Positions 20,801 through 30,411 of a stretch of DNA of 64,000 nucleotides are shown here, one piece after another. Each line of letters starts with the position of its first letter. The stretch's first letter is position 1. Source of the stretch: Aristolochia californica (lineage: Eukaryota; Streptophyta; Magnoliopsida; Piperales; Aristolochiaceae); contig JARWKL010000010.1 in assembly GCA_029961685.1 (NCBI GenBank), forward strand, positions 8,515,931 through 8,579,930, in the 5' to 3' direction. The notes under the pieces were generated by a model. It did no database searches and was not told the DNA's origin. It was given only the letters and a program-made list of their open reading frames with translations. The position numbers and the translations under genes were made by a program.

Positions 20801-21030
20801 TTCTCCCCCCTTCGGTCTAGGGTAGTGTGTCTCTCTGCCATGATATCAGACATCATGCTAGAGAATCGTTGAAGTTGCAAATCAATGCCAAGAAGTTGTT
20901 CCAGTTGCGACCCATAACTGTCCAGTCTCTCCCGTTGTTCAGCCTACGCATCCTGCATCTCTCTAATTATGCTTTTTAATTCTTCATTACTGGATGTATC
21001 CCCCATGTTAACGTGGGTCTGGTACCAAGT
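17842..21030 (-). pseudogene. Gypsy I gag, protease, reverse transcriptase, RNase H
   Basis: From 21004 leftwards: a gag start (ATG then GDTSSNEELKSI), the capsid region at 20709-20467 (FPTFTRSVDPLIWLHRCEKK), a zinc knuckle CYNCDETYRAGHQC at about 20030, and a damaged protease (VDLESTHNF instead of V-D-S-G-S/T) near 19830. Reverse transcriptase follows with FCVDYRELN near 19180, [10 protein letters not shown] and [13 protein letters not shown] near 18960. RNase H lies at about 18480-18150 and the integrase start runs up to 17842. Stops and frameshifts are frequent. The domain order agrees with gypsy, and the sequence is related to J but much older. A primer site resembling TGGTACCAGACC lies beside the 5' LTR. 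Confidence 0.87.
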
Positions 21031-21856
21031 TGTTCTGGTCCCTTATCATTGATCGAGTAACTCGGCGTGGGATTGGTAAATCCAGCGTTTTAAGAGAGCC
21101 AATGCTTTCGATTTAGGAGGAAAAGAGCCTCTTTTTTGCAGCTGGGCTATTGTTCTCGGTAAGGGGTGCTAGGAAGACCTTGCTATTGCTCAAACAGGAG
21201 GGGAATGACCCCTTGCTGCTCTTAGTTGTGAGGGTTTAGGACCCTTCCTGCTACTGTCCGGGTCAGGGGCTAGAAAGCCTCTAATTTGGGCAGTCTACAG
21301 ATTGGAGCCCTAACCTCGCTGCTTGTTGATGTAGAGGCTGAAGGACCTCTAGCTTTTGTTGCTCTCGGTATAGAGGTTGGAAAGCCTCTATCTTTGCTCG
21401 GAAAAGAGGGAGAGATCCCCTCTTGCTGATGTGCACGAATCAGAGGCTAAGAAGCCTCTTGTTGATCTCGGAAAAGAGGAAGAAACCCTCCTTGTTTTCG
21501 GTAAAGAGCAAGGTAAAACAAAAAAAAATCAAAGAGAGAAGAAAGAAATTCATATTCAAGAGGGAACCTGGACCTAGAGCTCGTCAAGGAGACCTCCAAA
21601 CCCTAGAGCTCGTCAAGGAGAACTCCAAACCCTATTTAACCTAATTCAAGACTTGCCTTTTCTCATTCTCCTTTCCCTCTAATTAGGGTTGACGCCAACA
21701 TAGTTTTAGGGTTCAATTTTACAATTCTGCCCCTGTGGCAATTTAACTTAAATATTTCATAAAAACGAATTTAAAACAATATGGAAATAAAGCAATTAAC
21801 TCAGTGACTCAGTGCGCCGCCTTTGGATGACTCGGATAGCTGTTGAGTCCTCAACA
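21031..21856 (-). repeat. 5' LTR of gypsy I
   Basis: 826 bp, starting TGTTCTGG on the plus strand and ending CTCAACA. It aligns with 6625-7448 throughout, with scattered substitutions and small indels, and is clearly more diverged than the J LTR pair. Confidence 0.88.
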
Positions 21857-22735
21857 CCTGTACCTCTTCAGTCACCACATTTGCAGCATCATTTTTTTTT
21901 TCATCCTTCTTCGGTGTTCTGCAGTTCTTCTTTATATGACTAGACTTGCCACAATTCCAACATTCTACATTCCTTCCAAATTTGGACTTGGTTCTTCCAT
22001 TCCTTGACTTCCCTCTACTATTGCCCTTGTTGGAATTCCTCTCGATGTTCCTTCCCCTAGTATCGAGACTAAGGGCAGAATTAGATGTCGACAATTCTCC
22101 AGAGTCCTTTCTATGAACTTCCTCCATGAGAATGGTATCTCGAACATCATTAAAGATGAACTTCCCATTGCCTCCAGAGTTGCTGACCACAGCCCTCATA
22201 GGCTCCCAACAATTTGGCAGAGACGCCAAAAGAACTAAAACATGAACCTCATCATCAAATTTAATTTGAACGGATGTCAATTGATTGACAATTGTGCTAA
22301 AATCATTCAAATGTGATGCAACTGATGTATTTTCTGTTATCTTTAAATTGAAGAGTTTTTTTTTAGATGCACGTTATTATATATGGAAGGTTTCTCATAC
22401 ATGTCAGAGAGACTCTTTATCATCGAGATGTACCTTATTATTTATGGGAGACTTCTCATACATGTTAGACAAAATCTTCATCATCCCCATAGTGGTTTTC
22501 TTTGACGCCACATTGTGAGTGATGTTCTTTGATAGTGTTAACCAGACTACTTTCAACACTTGTCTATCAAGGAGATGCCACTCATCATCATTCATACCGT
22601 CTGGTTTCATATCCTGAAGTGGTGTATGCAACTTTTTACACTACAGATAATCTTCGATTTGCATCATCTGGAATGCAAAATCCATACCATCAAACTTGTT
22701 GATCCCTAGTACCGATCCTTCTCTACTAGCCATTG
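21857..22735 (-). pseudogene. C1 copia gag with CCHC knuckle
   Basis: On the minus strand ATG at about 22733 opens the gag start (ASREGSVLGINKFDG), which meets an in-frame stop. A frame from 22631 gives the gag core (DDEWHLLDRQVLKVVWLTLS, NMYEKSP). A further frame (22310-21857) carries LLASLPNCWEPM and the CCHC zinc knuckle CWNCGKSSHIKKNC near 21940. Gypsy I breaks the frame at 21856, just before protease. Two frameshifts make it non-functional. Confidence 0.87.
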
Positions 22736-22754
22736 TTCTCAATCACGAACCAAA

Positions 22755-22766
22755 GCTCTGATACCA
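22755..22766 (-). promoter_or_regulatory. Primer-binding site of copia C1
   Basis: The complement reads TGGTATCAGAGC, adjacent to the 5' LTR (one base between). It fixes the minus orientation and the LTR boundary. Confidence 0.9.
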
Positions 22767-22767
22767 T

Positions 22768-23156
22768 TGTTTAGGAATTAGATGCCCTAATTCCAAACTA
22801 ACAAAAGCAATATTAATAAACACAGAAGAAGGGAAAAACAAGCACAAAAAAGCACAACAAGATTTATATAGGTTTACCTCAAGGTGAGACTACGTCCTAT
22901 CTTCCGCCGATGTAGTAATCCACTATGAAGATGAAATACTTTACAAGAAAAATTGTACACTTACAGGTGTTTCTCTCTAACCACTCGGGCTACAACTTGA
23001 GATGCTCCACAGATTAATATCATAAAACCCTAATAGCTGCGCCCCCTCAATTTAAAGAGAAAGCTAGGGCAACCACATTACAAGAGTAAAATTTCTTCTC
23101 TGCATTACAGGCTGATCCGTGACCAACTCAGCGTAGGGCATTAATTAGGATCTACA
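22768..23156 (-). repeat. 5' LTR of copia C1
   Basis: 389 bp. Its plus-strand borders are TGTTTAGG (22768) and GATCTACA (23156), so in element sense it starts TGTAGATCC and ends CTAAACA. The partner LTR is outside the window, so the right border rests on the TG...CA rule and on coding sequence of C0 resuming next to it. Confidence 0.75.
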
Positions 23157-23785
23157 ACTTAACAAAAGAGGTTGAGGTACCGATTCTATTAATTCCTTTT
23201 ATGGTACCTTTACTATTGTCTCCAAAAGTTACATGACCTCCATCTTTGAGATTGAGTTCAATGAACTTCTTCAACCAGTCATGTGCCTCAAGTAATAGCT
23301 ATCCAAAATCCAAATATTTTTTGGTGCCTTGGCTCAGAGACATATCCTATATCACGAAAAGTTTACCCTTGGAGATCCATTTTAGGTTGGGTCCCTTTGG
23401 GATGACATTTAAGGTGCTATGTGATTTGGGTTTCCAAATTTAGTTTCCCAAAGTTATTTTGGGTTATCACAATATTTTCAGTTGATTTGGGCACCCAAGT
23501 TTGTTTGTTGCTTTTTTAATTCTTTACTTTGCAAATGTGGGCATCTAGTGACATCTAATGTGAGGAATGAGAGAGAACTTCTTGTTTTAATTTGTTTTGT
23601 TTTTCCAAATTTTCCTCTTGGGTGTGAATTTGAAAGATAGAAGTTTGATTTGATTTTCTAAGTCTAAACTCTTCTTTTCAAATGTAGGTCTATCACATGA
23701 TAGCTTGTCTATCAATCCACATTTGTTGGCCTGGGTGGGGGGTGAATTGTGATATTCAAATTTAAATCCGAGTTGTGTGTGCATC
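23157..23785 (-). pseudogene. C0, older copia gag-protease fragment
   Basis: Minus-strand sequence next to the C1 LTR reads HVTFGDNSKG and KKFIELNLKDGG, then the start of a copia protease (YLDFG for the usual Y-L-D-S-G-C). Upstream are a degraded gag tail and a Lys-rich segment (LLSFKFTPKRKIWKNK). It has many stops. C1 inserted into or beside this remnant. Its family differs from C1; the glycine-rich FGDNSKG phrase suggests a SIRE-like lineage (inference). Confidence 0.72.
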
Positions 23786-24186
23786 TAAAAATTCATGCAT
23801 ACAAGTAATTCAATATAATGTATAACATGCACATACCACATGGACAAATATATTTTATCACTATCTATATTCCCTAGTTGCAGTCACTGCCCAAGAACCC
23901 TTGCGAAATTTCCACTATATGCCCCAATAGATTGAAATCAGAAAAGAGATTATGGCTCTCTTTGGCCACATATAGCTCAATACACAATTTGTATAATCTG
24001 AATCTTCCCAAGAGATTGATGCTCTAGCTAGGTCTTCTAGCTAGATTAAATAGGTTTTAGATAAAACTTTCACAAATAAAAATAAGGTAACAATTACACC
24101 CTTACTTGGAGAGATGTTTCTCCTTGATAGGTTCAAGCTTCCTCTTCTTTTATAGCACGAAGTGAAACGATCAAGGAGCTTAGACT
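23786..24186. other. AT-rich sequence without recognised features
   Basis: I see no open frame, repeat or RNA gene that I can support. It may be decayed LTR or leader sequence belonging to C0. Confidence 0.5.
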
Positions 24187-24322
24187 TGTTGGAAGATATG
24201 ATAGAGTGGCACTGATGTAATTAGTTTATATTTTCTGTCTCTTATTTACTCTTATTAAGGTGAAGGGTATACATGTAATATTGCTACTTTTGATACCTAT
24301 AAATATGACTTATGGTATCAAA
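24187..24322 (+). repeat. Possible short LTR with primer site
   Basis: Sequence from TGTTGGAAGATATG to GACTTA is followed by TGGTATCAAAGC (24312-24323), a tRNA-Met-type primer site. A CTATAAATA promoter-like box precedes it. No partner LTR was found in the window, so this is a candidate fragment only. Confidence 0.4.
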
Positions 24323-24904
24323 GCTGTGATTTTCAGGATTCAAATTATTTTTCCCTTCTAGATTATGCATAAGGTGTTGTTATATTTTAATCCTCTTCTA
24401 TGTTTGTTTACTGTTGGTTAGTGAATTAGTTTGGGAAATATAATCAGATTCTGCTTTGATTGATTTTGAGAGCTCAATCTACTTGGTGGATGATTGATAT
24501 GTGGATTGATTTCTTTCAGAATTTTTCTCTGGGATGTCTGATTCGTTAGCTATCTTTGCTAGTGCTCCCATAATTCTCTGGGTCGTCTTCAATGCCAACT
24601 GCGTTGCTGCTGTATCGCAGTGATCTTTTGGAATATCCTTATCGCTTTGTCTCTGCTTTTTCACTCATCGTGGTGAGGAAGGAGACACTAATTAAACCTC
24701 TATCTGCTGGCATTCTACTGGGATCAAGCTGTCGGTTGTCTGCTCATTTGGTAAGTTGTCTCCATCGCTGACAGTAGAGGCTTCAGTCTCCCATCCATTC
24801 ACAACAGCCTTAGGGTCTCTGCCTCTCTTTCCAAGCCAGGTTTGAGGTTTCTCCATCACCACACCACGAGTAGCCACAATACAGAGGTTCTCAGCCTCAA
24901 GACC
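24323..24904. other. Unassigned segment
   Basis: Minus-strand frames at 24479-24664 and 24692-24916 give protein-like but unrecognised sequence (TWLGKRGRDPKAVVNGWETE). If the nearby primer site is real, this may be degenerate internal sequence of an LTR element. I do not assign it. Confidence 0.35.
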
Positions 24905-25250
24905 ATCAAGAAGCATGGTTAGGAACCCCTAACCTCTGGTCCAAGTACTGTTCAAGTTAGAGGATTTGCAGCCCTTAACGCGAGTAGCAGCAAAGTGGGT
25001 TCCAAACCCTCTCTTTCGTGAGCTAAAGGGGAACCATTCCCCTCTTGTCCGAGCAGAAGCAGCAAGGGCTCTCTACCCTTACCGAGAACAACAACCTAGT
25101 CCCACAAAGGAGGCTGCTTTCCTCCTATCCAAGAGCAGACCAAAGAAAGGAGACTCCTTTTCCATCCTTACCGAGAGCAGTTGCTCTATTACAGTGTTGG
25201 ATTCACAAATCTCACGTCGAGTTACTCGATCCATGGCTAGGGGCCATATC
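24905..25250 (+). repeat. LTR fragment of the gypsy I family, opposite orientation
   Basis: The reverse complement aligns with the first 330 bp of the gypsy I LTR (shared landmarks GGATCGAGTAACTCG, GCTCTCGGTAAGG and GGAGGAAA). The fragment ends at GGGGCCATATCA. There is no second LTR or interior, so it is a truncated or solo LTR. It ends next to the pararetrovirus relic. Confidence 0.75.
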
Positions 25251-25284
25251 AGTTGCAAATGGGTGTTTACTGTGAAGATTACTT

Positions 25285-25646
25285 GGGCAGCAATACTAAA
25301 ATGTAAAACCAATGATTCTGAGAGAATATGTAAATATACCTCGGGAACATTTTCATCCGCTGAAATAAACTATCATTCTTATGAAAAAGATATTTTAGCA
25401 GTAAAAAATGGGATAAAGAAATTCTACATATATCTTGCCCCCAAAAAATTTCTCGTTAGAACTAACTGTAAAATTTTTGTTGGTTTTATGACAAGAAACT
25501 TAGAAGATTCACTTTGTCGCGGTAGATTACTCCGTTGGAAGCAATGGTTCTTCCAATTCCCTTTTACTGTAGAACACATTAAAGGAGACAAAAATTATTT
25601 ACCTGATACTCTTACTCGAGAATTTTCTTGTATTACAGACAGGTAA
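25285..25646 (+). pseudogene. EPRV RNase H, C-terminal part of polymerase
   Basis: This is an open stretch of about 120 codons with the typical caulimovirid RNase H tail: INYHSYEKDILAVKNGIKKF, a FLVRTNCKIF strand, GRLLRWKQWFFQF and the end HIKGDKNYLPDTLTREF. The reverse-transcriptase active-site region is missing upstream, where a short copia-like or LTR sequence joins at about 25285. The stop at 25644-25646 is followed two bases later by the next ORF's ATG, the tight spacing usual in polycistronic caulimovirids. Confidence 0.85.
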
Positions 25647-25648
25647 AA

Positions 25649-26803
25649 ATGGATCCCCTCAGCAACACATTGATGGATCTGGCAGCAGCAATAGCCACCC
25701 TCATGGTATTGCTCTCTACATTACAGTCTCTTTTCAACAACCTCTTAGTTCTTTCTGAACGAGGAGAATTATCAGGGAACTTTGCCCGTTTTGGGTTTAG
25801 TGGAGAACTTTTACAACTCAAGGTTAAGGAATTAACCGAAGAGTTAAAAGAACTCACAAAATGGCGTGATACACCAAGCTCATCCGGGACTTCTACCGGA
25901 TCTCCATTGCAAGAAAAGGAAGCCTTAACGTCAACCTACAAGCAGACGGATAACTTTAGTGTTTTGATAAACACAGGTCGACCCGAGATTTCTACCGGTC
26001 ATGCTAGGCATGAAAAGAAAATCACAACCCAGTCTTCTATGAAGAAAGGAGAATCGGGAACTTCTACCTGTCAGTCTCGAGCTGAAAAGGAAGCCAAAAC
26101 GACTCCAGAACCCATGGAGATGGATATGCCCAAGAAAGATACTTCTTTCAAGGCAAGGTTAGTTACCCCATCTGAGTTCACTAGGCTGACAAGCTTGGGT
26201 AAACCAGATAACAAAGAGTTTAATGAGTTTAATTTTCTTATGAAAGTCAAACCTCTAAAACTCCAAGACATTATGTCTACAGAACCTTCGCTACATCTTC
26301 AAAAGGTGGCCAATGATAATTCAAAAGAGTCTATTTGCCAAAAGACTCAGTTCCAGAATTGGAATGAAAATCTTGGCTTAGGGATTCATACTCCTTTCAT
26401 GACCACGAACACCAGTGGACGCTGGAACCGTTTGGTGATACATCCAAAAATGGATAGTAAATATTTCAGTTTGTTATACACATACGAACTAACTGGACAA
26501 ATCTTTATACGAGCAATAGATTTAACTGTACTCGAAAGATTACCAAAAGAAATAACCGAGGCATGCAAGAGTTTTTACTCTACTACCAAAGCTAAAGCTA
26601 TAAGGTTGAAATGCGTTTCTTCCATAGCAGAAATAGTCAAAAACAACAAAGTTATACCAAGTCTATCGGTGATAACTCTTGAAATCCTTGACAAAGAAGG
26701 AAAGCTTCCGGATTGCAATCCCAAGCTAAAACCAAAATCACGACCATGTCCCGTAGAAGTTTGGAAGAACAGAAGGACCATGGGGATTAAAAATATTATC
26801 TAG
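25649..26803 (+). CDS. EPRV ORF downstream of polymerase, function unknown
   Basis: An uninterrupted 384-residue ORF starting MDPLSNTLMDL. Residues 1-65 are hydrophobic and heptad-like with a coiled-coil look (LKVKELTEELKELTKW). Residues about 70-165 are Ser/Thr/Glu-rich and disordered with an imperfect SGTSTG-type repeat. The remaining 215 residues form a globular-looking domain (GRWNRLVIHPKMDSKYFSLL, PKEITEACKSFYS). Its position after polymerase and before the promoter is that of the transactivator/inclusion-body ORF of caulimoviruses or the accessory ORF2 of florendoviruses. I see no motif that decides between them. It is striking that it stays open while neighbours are broken. Confidence 0.7.
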   Translation: MDPLSNTLMDLAAAIATLMVLLSTLQSLFNNLLVLSERGELSGNFARFGFSGELLQLKVKELTEELKELTKWRDTPSSSGTSTGSPLQEKEALTSTYKQTDNFSVLINTGRPEISTGHARHEKKITTQSSMKKGESGTSTCQSRAEKEAKTTPEPMEMDMPKKDTSFKARLVTPSEFTRLTSLGKPDNKEFNEFNFLMKVKPLKLQDIMSTEPSLHLQKVANDNSKESICQKTQFQNWNENLGLGIHTPFMTTNTSGRWNRLVIHPKMDSKYFSLLYTYELTGQIFIRAIDLTVLERLPKEITEACKSFYSTTKAKAIRLKCVSSIAEIVKNNKVIPSLSVITLEILDKEGKLPDCNPKLKPKSRPCPVEVWKNRRTMGIKNII

Positions 26804-27176
26804 TACCTTCAACTATTGGTTCAAAAAAGGAAGAGCTACGTATACAAAATATCAGTGTCACTGACTATTGTATCAAAAAGCTATAAAGAGTCTCCAGCCA
26901 ATGTACAAAAATCATTGGAAGAAACACTCGAAAAAATACTTGATGGGAAAATCCCAGCAAGTAAAAACCCAAAAGAAAATTTTTGTGGCATGTCCCAGCT
27001 TACTTTCAAAAAATTACATAAATGCAAATTATGCACCAAGAAACCATCAAAAGACAGCATGTCAGATTGAAGGAAAGTCAACAGCCACGTCAACCAACAC
27101 GACAGCCGACAAGTAGCAGCCACGAAGGCAGAAGACAAAATCTGAGTCAACAAAGATTCCTTTAACATCAGCAAGA
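26804..27176 (+). other. EPRV sequence after the accessory ORF
   Basis: A small open frame (26816-27070) is rich in Lys and contains CGMSQLTFKKLHKCKLC, four cysteines that could form a zinc-binding site. It may be a frameshifted continuation of the upstream ORF or a separate small protein; I cannot decide. Confidence 0.4.
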
Positions 27177-27184
27177 TGACGTCA
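27177..27184 (+). promoter_or_regulatory. EPRV as-1-like TGACGTCA element
   Basis: The palindrome TGACGTCA lies about 150 bases upstream of a TATA box. This resembles the TGACG enhancer (as-1) of caulimovirid full-length-RNA promoters. Binding is inferred only. Confidence 0.55.
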
Positions 27185-27337
27185 AAAGAAGAAATCATTA
27201 CTACCCCTGCTTTCGGCGCCGAAAGGTAATAATGTAAGGGCAGAAATGAAAAGACAAAAAGACAAAAGATACCCTTTGTCTCTAAACACAAACCCTTCGA
27301 TCAAAGGTAGAAGGAGGACAAAGCAATACCCCTCAGC

Positions 27338-27343
27338 TATAAA
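27338..27343 (+). promoter_or_regulatory. EPRV TATA box
   Basis: TATAAA in the context CAGCTATAAATTCG, in the non-coding interval between the last and first ORFs. This is where the full-length RNA promoter is expected. The leader would run about 0.8 kb to the first ORF, a normal caulimovirid length. Confidence 0.6.
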
Positions 27344-27638
27344 TTCGAAGCTCCGACAGAGTTCAAGGCATTCAAAAATCAATCTGAGTTTTTTGAGAAG
27401 ATGAAGGCGGTCTGAGAAAGAAGGCGATTTCTGGCAAGTATCCTTCGGCAAAGTTTTTAAAGCACAATATGTGCAAAACAACCGTAATGGCTGAGTAGTA
27501 AAGAGGGAGTCGATCGGTAGCACGGTTGGTAACTTTGGGAGTTATGTAGTATGTATTTATATTTTGAAACAATATTTTAATTTTCCGCATGTGTAATATT
27601 TAAATTCGTACAGTGTTTGTTTTTACTATTAATGTTCC

Positions 27639-27662
27639 ATATATATATATATATATATATAT
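27639..27662. repeat. (AT)n microsatellite
   Basis: About twelve AT dinucleotides in the EPRV leader, followed by several imperfect TTTACTATTC/TGTTCA repeats to about 27740. Confidence 0.9.
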
Positions 27663-28071
27663 ACAGTATATGTTTTTACTATTCAAAAAGTTATTGTTCA
27701 TATTTACTATTCATGTTTACTGTTCATTTTTACTGTTCACCCATAATAGTAATAGTATCGAAATAGTGCCCAATAGGATCCAAGCTAGGTACTTAGTAAT
27801 ATTCAGCTACGCTCCGAGGTAGAAAATGAAACGGAGTTGTGCTCTACCCTGTTGAAGCAGCCATGGAGCCGCATCAGTTGACATGTACGGCTTGGGGACC
27901 TTTTAAAACCGCGATGTCGTATAACTATTTAGCTCACGTGGTGTTAAACCGACAGGAATAGGGTCAAACCCCGAATACGAAGTAGTAGTAGAAGTCATGT
28001 TGGGCCTATTAGAGACAAAAATAGTGTCTGTGTGTTGTTGTGTGTCGTTGTTTAATCAAGTCTGTGTAAAA

Positions 28072-28084
28072 TGGTATTAGAACC
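28072..28084 (+). promoter_or_regulatory. EPRV primer-binding site (tRNA-iMet)
   Basis: TGGTATTAGAACC matches the initiator tRNA-Met complement with two differences. It lies about 110 bases before the first ORF. By convention this is nucleotide 1 of the viral map. Confidence 0.75.
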
Positions 28085-28182
28085 AAGGATTAGCTTTGGT
28101 TCTTTCTGTTTAGGTTTACATACTTCCAAAACAGTTACGACCCAAAACTAGTCACATCCCAAACAATATTTGTAATTTACAA

Positions 28183-29193
28183 ATGTACCAAAGACCTCAA
28201 TTGGTCGGTCAGAAGGAACTTAATGGTCCTTCATACGACACAGTGTTAAAAACTAGACATACCCATGTTTGTCCAATAATAGGCTATCCACATGCATGGC
28301 ATGACAAAAATAATCCAATATTAAATAATATAATGGATTTAGTTGGTGATATGCATCACAGTTTCTTTATGAAAAGTTGTTGTGAAAAATACACCTCAGA
28401 ATACGTTGCCTTCCTGCATGTAGGAATAGAAAATGACGTAAATGAACAAGTACAGAAACTCAATAGAGGAATCAACACTGGGAAGGTTTCAAAGAAAATC
28501 ACAGAATTAGCCAAAAATATTGGATATTCTGAAAACTTGACCATAGAAGAACTCGACCCCAAAGAGTTAACTTGGCCAACTGAGTGGGTAGTCCAACCTT
28601 TGTCACCCAGACACATTCCCCTCTCCCGAAAAACCATAAAAGAGATAGAAGGAAAAATAGTAATCACCAATGCGAGATCAAGCTTTTCCCTCGAACAAGA
28701 TAGGCCCTCTACCTCTACCAATAGAGCCTCAACCAGTTCCCGCTTCGAAGGAATAGGAAACCCAAGGCTCAATGCTTACGTTCCACTTCACATTGATGAT
28801 GGCACATAACCCATAGGAAACAGTGACATTGTCACCCATTCCAACCAAACCTTAGAGTCTTATGGAAAGACCCTTACCAGGTTAGAAAATGTTGTCGACA
28901 ATCTACAGCAGAAAGTTGATTTTCTCTATGATGAACGTAAACATAGAGAAATAATAAAATGTCAAAATATCTTAGAAAATATTCTAGAAAAAATTGACCA
29001 TGGAAATACTCCTGTTTTCTTTAAAGAATTAACAGAACTAAAACAAATTTTAGATAATCTAAACAAAGACAAAATGCAAGAACTTCTAACCGAAGTCCTA
29101 CCATTAAAAGAACATTTGGGTTCTTCCAGCCCATCAAGGTATAAAACCCCTTTTACACCTTGGACTCCAGAATTATCTATAAGAAGAAACTTT
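28183..29193 (+). pseudogene. EPRV first ORF, interrupted by an in-frame stop
   Basis: 208 codons (28183-28809) run to a TAA. The same frame then stays open to 29193 and encodes a Leu/Glu/Lys-rich coiled-coil-like stretch (NVVDNLQQKVDFLYDERKHR) and a Pro/Ser-rich end. A single stop therefore splits what was probably one protein. First position after the primer site and a C-terminal coiled coil are compatible with a movement-protein ORF, but I do not see clear 30K-family landmarks, so this is inference. Confidence 0.6.
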
Positions 29194-29793
29194 TAGATCG
29201 TCTAGAAAGAAAGAGAGATGGCCTTGCTTTCGCTCTACTTCAAAGAGACACTCTTTAGCCTGAAGATAACACAATCCAGGCAATAGTGTGGTACAATTAT
29301 ATATGGAAAAGATATAATGATCACGCCTATAAATTAAGAGGCAAGATCAAAAGAATTAAACAAAAGCTAAACCTCTTAGCTTTATCGAAATGATCTAATG
29401 AGAAAGACTATTAGATCGTTTAACTCTGGTACACATAACAAGAGATCGAATTATACAAACCAGAGATAATCTCATACCAGCAAATGAAACCATGATAGCT
29501 TATATCGAGTTTCAAGTTGAATGGATGAGATTACATATTAGAGCATATGCACTACTGTGTATGATTCAAAAACTTCAAAGAAAGCTTCACGAATTAGCTC
29601 TATGAATGAGTTTTTCTATTTAACCAATATGGAAACTCCATTACCTTTAGGCCTTCCTGACATTACCAGATGGCTTAAAAACTTAGTGTACATTGCACCT
29701 TGCATAGAACCTAGGAAAAAAGATCCTGAACCTTCTGCCTTTAGGATCGCTTCAAAAGCATCATCCTCTACTGATGATGAAGTTTACGCATAA
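29194..29793 (+). pseudogene. EPRV degraded small ORFs
   Basis: Several short frames with stops follow. The clearest, 29557-29793, contains LPLGLPDITRWLKNLVYIAP and an acidic Ser-rich end. These could be an aphid-transmission or virion-associated protein region, or the N-terminus of the coat ORF. No firm assignment is possible. Confidence 0.45.
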
Positions 29794-29799
29794 TATAAT

Positions 29800-30411
29800 A
29801 CTTTCGGTCGCCAACCAATTTATTATGTTCAAGAAGAAAAACCTTCTTCAAGTAAACAAAAAGAGCAACAAGACAGTGGACCAGAGGCATGGGACTCTGA
29901 AGAAGTGGCAATAGAAACTACCAAGATAACAGACTACTCTAATAAAGACATAAAGGCAGAGATGATCTTGGTAAAAGATTCAGAATGCTTCGAGGTAGTC
30001 ACCAACATGAAGCAGAAACTTCAAGGGTATGGGATATCCACATGGAAGACAACTTTCGAGACGGCACAACGGATAACTCTCAAGAAAGAGAAAGTTTTTC
30101 CCACTCCAAAGTTTCTTTGGGAGGACAAAGTTATTCGACAAAATACACAAATGTCAATCCATCACATGCTACTAAGGGACATCAATCCATAGCTAGCATA
30201 AACCCTTTTGGATTTTACCTCAACTTGAAGATCCCCAAGGATGGAGAAAAAATCCTTAAAGAATGGGAAAGAAGCATGAGCAATGCTGCAAATATGCATG
30301 AATCTTGGGGTAAAGATTCTGCATTTAACTTCTTTACCCATGCTGTACAGGGTAATGTAGCTCATTGGTGGGACAACCTTACCGAAGAACAAAAAAGAGC
30401 TACATCAACAT
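29800..30411 (+). pseudogene. EPRV coat-protein-like region, truncated
   Basis: An acidic Ser/Glu-rich stretch (PEAWDSEEVAIETTK) is followed by a frame change near 30000. The capsid-like core follows: INPFGFYLNLKIPKDGEK, LKEWERSMSNAANMH and NFFTHAVQGNVAHWWDNL. Caulimovirid coat ORFs have an acidic N-terminus and this kind of helical core. The basic region and zinc knuckle that should follow are missing because copia X starts at about 30412. Confidence 0.65.

Larger units (their letters stand above)
6625..21856 (-). mobile_element. Ty3/gypsy element I, split by nested insertions
   Basis: A minus-strand gypsy element with about 825-bp LTRs at 6625-7448 and 21031-21856. After removing the insertions at 8003-8253 and 8872-17836 it is about 6 kb, a normal gypsy length. 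The flanks are CTTGT (6620-6624) and CCTGT (21857-21861), a target duplication with one mismatch; C1 coding sense continues across it. Gag, protease, reverse transcriptase, RNase H and integrase are all recognisable and all carry stops, so the element is old and dead. Confidence 0.88.
1..23156 (-). mobile_element. Ty1/copia element C1, 5' LTR to integrase, split by I and J
   Basis: This is a minus-strand copia retrotransposon running off the left edge. Its pieces are 21857-23156 (5' LTR, primer site, gag), 6478-6624 (protease start) and 1-1262 (protease to integrase). The reading sense is continuous across both interruptions: gag ends in a Glu-Val-Gln stretch at 21860, protease resumes at 6620, and integrase follows from 1262. 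The two interruptions are gypsy I (6625-21856) and gypsy J (1263-6477), both bounded by target duplications. Reverse transcriptase, RNase H and the 3' LTR lie outside the window. All coding parts carry stops or frameshifts, so the copy is dead. Assignment to copia rests on integrase before reverse transcriptase, the CCHC gag and the Ty1-type integrase sequence. Confidence 0.88.
25251..30411 (+). mobile_element. Endogenous pararetrovirus relic (Caulimoviridae)
   Basis: A plus-strand viral relic of about 5.1 kb. The order is the end of reverse transcriptase/RNase H, a downstream ORF, a promoter-bearing intergenic region, a tRNA-Met primer site, a first ORF interrupted by a stop, a small ORF and a coat-protein-like ORF cut off at its core. 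Since the primer site marks map position 1 of a circular caulimovirid genome, the relic spans the end and start of the map and lacks the rest, including protease and the reverse transcriptase core. There are no LTRs and no integrase. The genus cannot be decided from what is here. Multiple frame breaks mean it is not a functional genome. Confidence 0.85.
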
